Assembly: GCA_016218815.1 (NCBI GenBank)
Contig: JACRCX010000080.1
Location: 1-64,000 of the forward strand
Length of the DNA: 64,000 bases
Reading direction: 5' to 3'
From: Deltaproteobacteria bacterium
GTDB taxonomy: Bacteria > Myxococcota_A > Polyangia > DRWM01 > JAAZOP01
Shown here one piece after another: positions 56,867 to 64,000 of this stretch (the stretch's first letter is position 1; each line of letters opens with the position of its first letter). Under the pieces are notes generated by a model, which ran no database searches, was not told the origin of the DNA, and saw nothing but the letters and a program-made list of their open reading frames with translations. Position numbers and translations under genes: made by a program.

Positions 56867-59533
56867 ATGTCTCGCATCGTGTTCGTGCTGGCCGTCCTGG
56901 TCTCGCCCGCCGCCTGCGATTGCGGCAAGGGCGCTCCTGCCGGCGACGACGGCACCGACGTGGATGCCGAAGCGGACATGTCCGCCGAAGCGGAGGCGGA
57001 AGCGGAGGCGGACGCGGAAGGAGAGGTGGAGGCGGAGGCAGAGGCTGAGGCGGAAGCCGAGGCGGAGGCGGACGCGGAGCCCGACTGCGCACTGCCGGAG
57101 CCGCCCCCGAAAGCGCTGCTGCTCATGGGCACGAACCCCGACGGCACGCGACTTGTCCCCGGCGGGCGCGCACTGACCCCCGCCGGTCCCGAGACGATCC
57201 TCGACGGGTTCCCCCAGGACGTCGAGGTCCATCCCGACGGCACCGTCGCGTACGTCGCCAGCGCCAGCGACGACGACCGCCTGCTCTACGTCATCGATCT
57301 CGAGACGGGCGGCATCCTCCAGCGCATCGACCAGGAGGAGGCGTTCTTCGGCCTGGCCGTGGCCCCCGACGGTGCGCGCGTCTACGCCTCCACCGGCGTC
57401 GGCGGCCAGGTGAAGGTGTACACCGTCGAGGTCGACGGTACGCTGACGCCCTTCGGAGACATCGGTGTCGATGGCTATCCCGCCGGCCTGGCGCTCTCCG
57501 AGGACGGCTCGACGCTCTGGGTCGCCCGCTTTTACGGCGGCGTCATCGGCAACGGCATCGTCGAGGTCGACACGTCCTCCCTGACCACCCGGCGCACGAT
57601 CCCGATGCTCACCGGCGTCTACGACCTGGTCAAGGTCCCGGGGCGCCCCGAGCTGTGGGCCTCGGAGTTCGCCTCCGACCGCATCGATATCGTCAACCTC
57701 GACCTCGGCGTGTCCCTCGCCGGTGTCACCGCCTCCTCCAACCCTGCGGGCCTCGCCATACGCCCCGACGGCATGCGCATCTGGGCGGCCATCTCGGGCG
57801 GCGACGAAGTCGTCGCGATCCACCGCATCAGCCAGGACATCGTCGGCCGGGCCTGGGTCGGCGACATCACCTGGCCCGGCGACTTCGACCCATTGAAGGA
57901 CTCGAACCCCAACGCCGTGTGGTACGAGCCGTCGACCGAGCGGCTCTACGTCACCCGCGGGGGCGACAACGCCGTCGCCGTCCTCGACGCCCCGAGCATG
58001 ACGGTGCTCGGGTCGATCCCCACCGGCTGGTACCCCACCGACCTGGCCTTCACCCCGGACGGCAGCAAGATGGTCGTGGTCCACGGCAAGAGCGGCAGCC
58101 GGGGGCCCAACCCGGGCCGCGACATCAAGGACTGGGTCGCCGGCAGCGTCATGATCGTCGACTTGGCCGGCGGCGATCTAGACGCCTGGACCGCGCAGGT
58201 CGAGGCCAACTACCGCCGTCCGGAGTCGGTCTTCCCGTTCGACATGCCGGCCGAGTGCGAGCCTCCCTTTCCGATCCCGCTGCACGAGGGTGACTTCTCG
58301 CCGATCGAGCACATCGTGCTGGTGGTCAAGGAGAACAAGACCTTCGACTGCGTGTACGGCGACTTCCCGGGCGCCGAGGCCGACGACGGGCCCGAGTACC
58401 TGCGCTGGGGCCGCGACGTCACGCCCAACCAGCACGCGCTGGCCGAGCAGTTCACGCTGGGCGACAACTTCTACACCGACTCCGAGGTCTCGGTGCAGGG
58501 CCACCTGTGGCTGACCGGCCTGTTCGTCAACGAGTACATGGAGCGCGTCTGGATCGAGAACTACCGCAGCGGCGGCTTCGACACCGACTCCACGCTGGAA
58601 CAGGGGCAGCCCGACGTCGGCACGTTCTTCCTCCACCTCATCCGCTGGGGCGTCGACTTCACCAACTACGGCGAGGTCGTCGGCACCCTGGGCTCCTCCG
58701 TCGGCGAGACCGTGCTCTCCCACACCGATCTGGGCTACCCTGGCGTGTTTTTCAACCTTGCCGTGAAGGACGAGGCCAAGGCGAACTACGTCGCCGACCG
58801 GCTGACGGGCGGCGACTTCCCGCCGTTCGTCTTCATCGGGCTGCCCAACAACCACACCAACGGCACCGACCCCGGCTCGCTCACGCCCGAGGCGATGATC
58901 AACGACAACGACTACGGCCTGGGCCTGCTCGTGGACCGCATCAGCCACTCGCCCTACTGGTCCAGCACGGCGATCTTCGTCGTCGAGGACGACCCGCAGA
59001 GCTGTTCCGACCACATCGATGCCCACCGCTCGGGCCTGCTCGTGATCAGCCCCTGGGCCCGCCGCGGCCACATCACCCACGTCCACGGCTCGTTCCTGTC
59101 CGTTTTCCGCACTATCGAGCGGATCCTCGGCCTCCGGCCGCTCGCCCGCACCGACGCGATGGCCTCCCCGCTGTACGATGCCTTCACCAACGTGCCGGAC
59201 GAGACGCCGTACGACGCGCTTCCGCGCACCATTCCCGACGAGACCAACCCGGGCTGGTTCCCCGGTGCGAAGCTCTCGTCCCGCATGGACTTCCGCGGGC
59301 CCGACCGCAGCCCGGAGCTGTTCCAGGTGCTCCGCGCCTACCGCCTGTGGCGGCTCGGCGCGATGACCCTCGAGGAGGCGGATGCTGCCGCCGAGCAGGG
59401 GTCGCCGGACGGCGAGGCGCTGGCGGAGTCGCGCGAGGAGGTCGACGAGTACGACCGCGCGTGGGAGGCGTTCGAGCGGTGGCTCGCCGAGCATCCCGAA
59501 GTGCGCGTCGAGGGTCTGCCGCCGCATCCCTGA
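56867..59533 (+). CDS. YVTN beta-propeller phosphoesterase lipoprotein
   Basis: The 888-residue precursor has a signal ending in PAAC, a 35-residue Ala/Glu linker, then a seven-bladed YVTN/NHL-type propeller (about 75-410, repeats such as DVEVHPDGTVAYVAS and GLAVAPDGARVYAST). A phosphoesterase domain of the phospholipase C/alkaline phosphatase superfamily follows: VVKENKTFDCVYGDF with the metal-site residues, and VVEDDPQSCSDHIDAHRS. This pairing is known in secreted phosphatases. It probably releases phosphate from lipids or nucleotides outside the cell. The ATG at 56867 follows GGGAG. Confidence 0.88.
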   Translation: MSRIVFVLAVLVSPAACDCGKGAPAGDDGTDVDAEADMSAEAEAEAEADAEGEVEAEAEAEAEAEAEADAEPDCALPEPPPKALLLMGTNPDGTRLVPGGRALTPAGPETILDGFPQDVEVHPDGTVAYVASASDDDRLLYVIDLETGGILQRIDQEEAFFGLAVAPDGARVYASTGVGGQVKVYTVEVDGTLTPFGDIGVDGYPAGLALSEDGSTLWVARFYGGVIGNGIVEVDTSSLTTRRTIPMLTGVYDLVKVPGRPELWASEFASDRIDIVNLDLGVSLAGVTASSNPAGLAIRPDGMRIWAAISGGDEVVAIHRISQDIVGRAWVGDITWPGDFDPLKDSNPNAVWYEPSTERLYVTRGGDNAVAVLDAPSMTVLGSIPTGWYPTDLAFTPDGSKMVVVHGKSGSRGPNPGRDIKDWVAGSVMIVDLAGGDLDAWTAQVEANYRRPESVFPFDMPAECEPPFPIPLHEGDFSPIEHIVLVVKENKTFDCVYGDFPGAEADDGPEYLRWGRDVTPNQHALAEQFTLGDNFYTDSEVSVQGHLWLTGLFVNEYMERVWIENYRSGGFDTDSTLEQGQPDVGTFFLHLIRWGVDFTNYGEVVGTLGSSVGETVLSHTDLGYPGVFFNLAVKDEAKANYVADRLTGGDFPPFVFIGLPNNHTNGTDPGSLTPEAMINDNDYGLGLLVDRISHSPYWSSTAIFVVEDDPQSCSDHIDAHRSGLLVISPWARRGHITHVHGSFLSVFRTIERILGLRPLARTDAMASPLYDAFTNVPDETPYDALPRTIPDETNPGWFPGAKLSSRMDFRGPDRSPELFQVLRAYRLWRLGAMTLEEADAAAEQGSPDGEALAESREEVDEYDRAWEAFERWLAEHPEVRVEGLPPHP

Positions 59534-59793
59534 CGCGGGGCGTGACGAAACCGACGCCGTGATCTCGCGGGCGGCGTCCTGCGGGTTCGCCGGTGCGGAG
59601 CGTGCGGAGCAAAAGGGAACGGTCTCCTCGATCGCCGTGGGTGCGAATTGACCCGCCTCGGGGAAGGCCGACCTGCGGAAGTCCACCCTTCCGGCGTCGC
59701 TGATCAATTTGCTCAGAACGGGAATGCTCCGGGCAATAGGCACGAATGGGTCGGCTGCGCTGGGCGCTGCTCGGGGGGGAGGGTGGGTTCGGC

Positions 59794-62700
59794 ATGGGAC
59801 ACAAGGGACCGGCGACGCGGGTGGCGGCCATCGTTCTCTTCGCGGTGTGGTCGGGGGGCTGCGGCGGCGGAAGCGCGGGCGGCGACGACGTCGACCTGGA
59901 CGATGCGGCGGGCGAGGTCGACGCCGGAGACGGGAGCGGCGATTCCGATGCGGGGGAGGACCTGTCCGACGGTGAGGGCGAGGGGGAATCCGGCGGCGAC
60001 GGGTCCGGCGACGGGTCCGACTCGGACGGCGGCGGGGATGACGGGGACGGCGGTACGCTGCCGTGCGGCACCTGCCACGGCGACTCGACGAGTGCCGCGC
60101 CGCCGCTGAGCTTGGCCGATGAGACGGTGACGACGGCTCGCGGGGTGGGCGCGCACCGCAGCCATCTCGGCTCGTCCGACTGGCACCGCGAGGTGCGGTG
60201 CGACGACTGCCACATCGTGCCGGCGGAGTTGCTCTCGCCCGGACACATCGACACGGATCTGCCGGCGGAGCTGACCTGGAGCTCGATCGCCGTCGCGGAT
60301 GGCGCCGTGCCGGCGTTCGACGGCCTGCGTTGCGCGAACGCCTACTGCCACGGTGCGACGCTTCTGCCCGGCGGCTCGAACACGGCGCCGGCATGGACGA
60401 CGGTGGACGGGACGCAGGCCGCCTGCGGCACCTGCCACGGTCTGCCGGCCGGGGGCGGACATCCGGCGCTGGTCCGCTGCGAGCAGTGCCACAGCGCGGT
60501 CATGGGACCGGGCATGACCTTCGCCGCTCCGGAGCTGCACATCGATGGCATCGTCGAGGCGGACGCGCTGGACTGCGAATCGTGCCACGGCGGCGGCGGA
60601 TCGGCCGCGCCGCCCGTCGATACCTCCGGCGGAACGGCGACGACCCTGCGTGGTGTGGGGGCGCATCGCAGCCACCTGCAGGCGTCCGACTGGCGTGCGG
60701 ACATCGCCTGCACGGAGTGCCACCAGGTGCCCGCGACCCTGGCCGCGCCGGGCCACCTCGATACGCCGCTGCCCGCGGAGCTGCTGTGGGGCGGGGTGGC
60801 GACCGCGGACGGCGCGACGCCGGTGTTCGACGGCACGGTCTGCTCGTCGACGTACTGCCACGGTCCGACGCTGCTCGCCGGCGGGAGTCTGACGGCGCCG
60901 TCGTGGGCGACGGTGGACGGCTCGCAGGCCGCGTGCGGCACGTGCCACGGCCTGCCGCCGGAGGGGACGCATCCGTCGGACACGCGCTGCGAGCTGTGCC
61001 ACGGGGAGGTGATCGGGGCGGGAATGCGGTTCGTCGATCGCACGCGGCACGTCAACGGCGTCGTCGACGTCAGCTACGGGGACTGCGAGTCGTGCCACGG
61101 CGGCGGCGGCTCGGCCGCGCCGCCGCGGGACGCGACGGGCGGGAGCGGAACGAGCCTGCGCGGGGTTGGCGCGCACCGCAGCCATCAGGGGGCCTCGAGC
61201 TGGTACGCCGAGATCGCCTGCAGCCAGTGTCACCGCGTGCCGGCGACGGTCCCCGACGTGGGGCACATCGACACGCCGTTGCCCGCCGAGCTGACGTGGG
61301 GCCCGTTGCCCGTCGCGGACGGTGCGGCGCCCGCGTTCGACGGGGCGTCCTGTGCCGGGAACTACTGCCACGGCGCGACGCTGCTGCCGGGGGGTACGAT
61401 CACGGTCCCGGCGTGGACGACGGTGGACGGGACGCAGGCGGCCTGCGGCACGTGCCACGGCCTGCCGCCGGGGGGGACGCATCCGTCGGACACGCGCTGC
61501 GAGCTGTGCCACGGCGACGTCATCGGCGCCGGACGGACGTTCGTCGACGCCTCGCGGCACGTGAACGGCATCGTCGATGTCGACTACGGCGGCTGCGAGT
61601 CGTGCCACGGCGGCGGCGGCTCGGCCGCGCCGCCGCAGGACACGACCGGCGGAACGGCGACGACCTCGCCCGGAGTGGGCGCGCATCGCAGCCACCTCGG
61701 ACCCTCGACCTGGCACGCGGAGATCCGCTGCAGCGAATGCCATCGCGTGCCCACCTCGGTCTCGGACCCGGGACACCTGGACGGCTCGCTCCCCGCCGAC
61801 CTGGCGTGGGGTGCGCTCACCACGGCGGACGGGGCGGCCCCGGCGTTCGATGGCACGCGCTGCGCGGGCACCTACTGCCACGGCGCCACGCTCGACCCGG
61901 GCGGGACGATCACCCAGCCGGTCTGGACCGCGGTCGACGGGACCCAGGACGCGTGCGGGACCTGTCACGGCCTGCCTCCCGGCGGCCCGCACCCCACGGA
62001 CGGGCGGTGCGAGCTGTGCCATGCGACCGTGATCGCGGCCGGCGGGGCGTTCGTCGCGCCGGCGCTGCACGTCGACGGCCTCGTCGAGGTGACGGCGTAC
62101 CACCCGGCGGGCTGGGACGTACCGGCGCAGCACGGCGCCGCCTTCGACACGGGTCCCGCGGCCTGCACGTCCTGCCACGGATCCGATCTGCGCGGCGGGG
62201 CGGTCGGCGTCTCGTGCGAGAGCTGCCACGCGGGCTTCCGCGCCGACTGCACCTTCTGCCACGGCGGACTCGTGGACCCGACGGGAGCGCCGCCGGAGGA
62301 CGTGGCCGGCGCGACCGCGACGACGGTCCGCGGCGTCGGCGCCCACAGCACGCACGTCGCCGGCGGTTCGACCTGGCGCGCCGACCTGGACTGCTCGGAT
62401 TGCCACGTCGTCCCGGCGGACGCGCTGTCGCCCGGCCACATCGATCCGAGACCCGGGGACCTGACGTGGGGCGGGCTGTCCGTCGCGGACGGCGCCGTGC
62501 CGGCCTTCGACGGCGCCCGTTGCACGTCCACGTACTGCCACGGCGCGACACTGGGTGCCGGCGGGACGACCACTACGCCGCAATGGATGATCGTGGACGG
62601 GACGCAGGACGCCTGCGGGACCTGCCACGGCGTCCCGCCGCCCGCGCCGCACGCCTCGCGCACGGACTGCGGCACGTGCCACGGCGCCGTGTACGACGGG

Positions 62701-64000
62701 ACGCGATTCGTCGATCGTACCAGGCACATCGACGGCGTCCTCGACGTGAGCGGCGGGTGCGACGCCTGCCACGGCAACCCGCCGACGGCCGTCACGCAGG
62801 ACTACGCCGGGGGCGGCGGCGCGCACGCCGCGCACGTCACGACCCTGGGCTACACCTGCGCGATCTGCCACGGGCACGAGGGGTCCGGACCGACGCACAA
62901 CGAAGGCGGCGGCATCGTGCGCCAGGCCAACGTGGACATCGCCTTCGCCGGCTCGGTGAGCTACCCGGCGGGAACGACGATGAACAACGGCGGCACGCCC
63001 GCCGAGAGCTACGGCGCAGGCAACCCGACGTGCACGGTCGGCTGCCACAACCCCGTGCCCGGCGACTCGGCCGATCTGGCCAACCCGGCGACGTGGACCG
63101 ACACCACCATCGCCTGCAGCGAGTGCCACGAGCGCCCCGGGCTGGTGCCGCGAGTGAGCCACCGGACTGGCGGGACGGACGCGGTGGTCCGTGCGAACTG
63201 CTCGGAGTGCCACGACAGCGCCGCCCACCTGTCGGGGACGCGGCCGATCGGCGATCCCGACGGGACGGACACGTACTCCTTCGCCGGCACGGGGCTGAGC
63301 GGGCTGTGCCGGACCTGCCACGACGGCAGCAGCGGCCCGTACTTCACCGGGCAGACGCCGATGAGCGTGGCCTACTACTGGACGCTGCCCTCCAGCCACG
63401 GCGCGGCGAGCTACGACTGCGCGACGTGCCACGACCGGCACGGCAGCTCGTCGGGCACGGCGCTGTTCGACAGCGAGGAGCCGCCTTGCCTGACGTGTCA
63501 CGACGGCGCACCGGCGGCGACGAACATCCAGGGCCAGCTCGCCAAGGCGTTCCAGCACCCGGTGTCGCGGACCGGACGGCACGACCTGTTCGAGGCGGGC
63601 ACGGCGGCGGCGTACGGCGCGACGCCCACGGACAACCGGCATGCCGAGTGCGTCGACTGCCACGACCCCCACTACGCGCGCGGTGGGTACACCCCGGGGA
63701 CGACCAGCTCGAACCGCCTCCTGGGCGTGGGGCGCATCCGGGTGACGAACGGCGCGGCGGGTACCGTGCCGGCCTACACCTATGTCCCGTCCTCCGACCC
63801 GACCGGCACGCCGCTCGCCGAGTACCAGGTCTGCTTCAAGTGCCACTCGTCATGGACCGCGCAGCCCGCGGGCGCCGCCGACCTGGCGCTGCTGTTCAAC
63901 CCTGCGAACGAGTCGTTCCACCCGGTGGAAGGCGCGGGGCGCAACACCTCCGCCACGATGACCGCCAGCCTCGCCGGCGGCACCGGCCTCCCCCACCTCA
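59794..64000 (+). CDS. Giant multihaem c-type cytochrome lipoprotein (3' end outside window)
   Basis: At least 1402 residues are present. A short signal ends in SGGC, followed by an acidic Asp/Gly linker. I count 37 haem-like motifs: 31 CxxCH, five CxxxxCH (such as CANAYCH) and one CxxxCH. This mix is the hallmark of the GSu_C4xC__C2xCH domain (TIGR01904) of Geobacter. The first part is an exact repeat: modules begin at 60064, 60574, 61084 and 61594, 510 bases apart. The C-terminal part has doubled CxxCH (CATCHDRHGSS, CLTCHDG, CVDCHDPHY). It likely moves electrons to or from the cell surface. The ATG at 59794 follows GGGGGAGGG. The preceding 260 bases hold no gene. Confidence 0.93.
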   Translation, partial: MGHKGPATRVAAIVLFAVWSGGCGGGSAGGDDVDLDDAAGEVDAGDGSGDSDAGEDLSDGEGEGESGGDGSGDGSDSDGGGDDGDGGTLPCGTCHGDSTSAAPPLSLADETVTTARGVGAHRSHLGSSDWHREVRCDDCHIVPAELLSPGHIDTDLPAELTWSSIAVADGAVPAFDGLRCANAYCHGATLLPGGSNTAPAWTTVDGTQAACGTCHGLPAGGGHPALVRCEQCHSAVMGPGMTFAAPELHIDGIVEADALDCESCHGGGGSAAPPVDTSGGTATTLRGVGAHRSHLQASDWRADIACTECHQVPATLAAPGHLDTPLPAELLWGGVATADGATPVFDGTVCSSTYCHGPTLLAGGSLTAPSWATVDGSQAACGTCHGLPPEGTHPSDTRCELCHGEVIGAGMRFVDRTRHVNGVVDVSYGDCESCHGGGGSAAPPRDATGGSGTSLRGVGAHRSHQGASSWYAEIACSQCHRVPATVPDVGHIDTPLPAELTWGPLPVADGAAPAFDGASCAGNYCHGATLLPGGTITVPAWTTVDGTQAACGTCHGLPPGGTHPSDTRCELCHGDVIGAGRTFVDASRHVNGIVDVDYGGCESCHGGGGSAAPPQDTTGGTATTSPGVGAHRSHLGPSTWHAEIRCSECHRVPTSVSDPGHLDGSLPADLAWGALTTADGAAPAFDGTRCAGTYCHGATLDPGGTITQPVWTAVDGTQDACGTCHGLPPGGPHPTDGRCELCHATVIAAGGAFVAPALHVDGLVEVTAYHPAGWDVPAQHGAAFDTGPAACTSCHGSDLRGGAVGVSCESCHAGFRADCTFCHGGLVDPTGAPPEDVAGATATTVRGVGAHSTHVAGGSTWRADLDCSDCHVVPADALSPGHIDPRPGDLTWGGLSVADGAVPAFDGARCTSTYCHGATLGAGGTTTTPQWMIVDGTQDACGTCHGVPPPAPHASRTDCGTCHGAVYDGTRFVDRTRHIDGVLDVSGGCDACHGNPPTAVTQDYAGGGGAHAAHVTTLGYTCAICHGHEGSGPTHNEGGGIVRQANVDIAFAGSVSYPAGTTMNNGGTPAESYGAGNPTCTVGCHNPVPGDSADLANPATWTDTTIACSECHERPGLVPRVSHRTGGTDAVVRANCSECHDSAAHLSGTRPIGDPDGTDTYSFAGTGLSGLCRTCHDGSSGPYFTGQTPMSVAYYWTLPSSHGAASYDCATCHDRHGSSSGTALFDSEEPPCLTCHDGAPAATNIQGQLAKAFQHPVSRTGRHDLFEAGTAAAYGATPTDNRHAECVDCHDPHYARGGYTPGTTSSNRLLGVGRIRVTNGAAGTVPAYTYVPSSDPTGTPLAEYQVCFKCHSSWTAQPAGAADLALLFNPANESFHPVEGAGRNTSATMTASLAGGTGLPHL
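60064..62247 (+). repeat. Tandem coding modules of the multihaem cytochrome (170 residues each)
   Basis: Three spacings of exactly 510 bases separate the motifs CGTCH/CESCH-GGGGSAAPP. A fourth module is extended to 654 bases by an inserted segment with two extra CxxCH. Each module holds, in order, CxxCH, CxxCH, CxxxxCH, CxxCH and CxxCH, with conserved GAHRSHL, GHIDT-LPAELTW and GTQAACGTCHGLP. Confidence 0.9.

Overview
The window is a very GC-rich (above 70% by eye), gene-dense bacterial chromosome segment. Many lipoproteins carry Ala/Asp/Glu-rich linkers after the lipobox. There are large multihaem c-type cytochromes with Geobacter-type CxxxxCH/CxxCH repeats, a PAS/sigma54 regulator, and rubrerythrin with a zinc-ribbon partner. 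Together these suggest a Myxococcota / former Deltaproteobacteria-like organism with an outer membrane. The lineage is inferred from gene content only. No rRNA, tRNA, CRISPR array, phage or complete insertion sequence was seen.

Layout. 1-7.2 kb: the end of a secreted SGNH esterase; a TetR-controlled ABC-2 exporter; a membrane sugar/alcohol dehydrogenase operon (gluconate-dehydrogenase-type small subunit, GMC flavoprotein, hexahaem cytochrome) ending in an orphan DUF4143 domain. 7.2-13.3 kb (minus strand): a giant zinc metalloprotease lipoprotein, a cyclophilin lipoprotein and a small outer-membrane-type lipoprotein. The first two share a duplicated leader/signal-peptide segment. 13.4-22.7 kb: a translationally coupled arginine operon argR-argG-X-argC-argD-argF'-argB-argE-argH. 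It uses an acetyl/succinyl-ornithine carbamoyltransferase, and X is an unrecognised P-loop protein. 22.7-28.9 kb (minus): an Hcp/Sel1-repeat lipoprotein, DUF2804, an acyltransferase/alpha-beta-hydrolase fusion and a beta-lactamase-fold serine hydrolase. 29-36.2 kb: a small membrane protein, CorA, rhomboid, two GT-B glycosyltransferases (minus) and an FHA-GGDEF protein. 36.3-47.9 kb (all minus): CopA, rubrerythrin, a zinc-ribbon protein, MutM, a small conserved protein, a sigma54 activator, a lipoprotein esterase, a GpsA-like protein, a PlsB-like acyltransferase, a small membrane protein and HutI. 48-59.5 kb: secreted lipoproteins, an RHH-GNAT toxin-antitoxin pair, HutU (minus), an MNT-HEPN pair, a beta-helix lipoprotein and a YVTN-propeller phosphoesterase. 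59.8 kb to the end: a giant multihaem cytochrome running off the window, with 37 haem-like motifs built on an exact 170-residue repeat.

The most unusual large-scale signal is a set of about a dozen short tandem-repeat arrays. Most have a 7-bp period; others have 8, 9-10 or 10 bp. They lie at gene boundaries of every geometry, belong to a few related sequence families in both orientations, and in several places supply codons or stop codons of real genes. This is the main candidate for a poorly described system. Leaderless or near-leaderless promoters (a -10 box 8-10 bases before the start codon) also recur.
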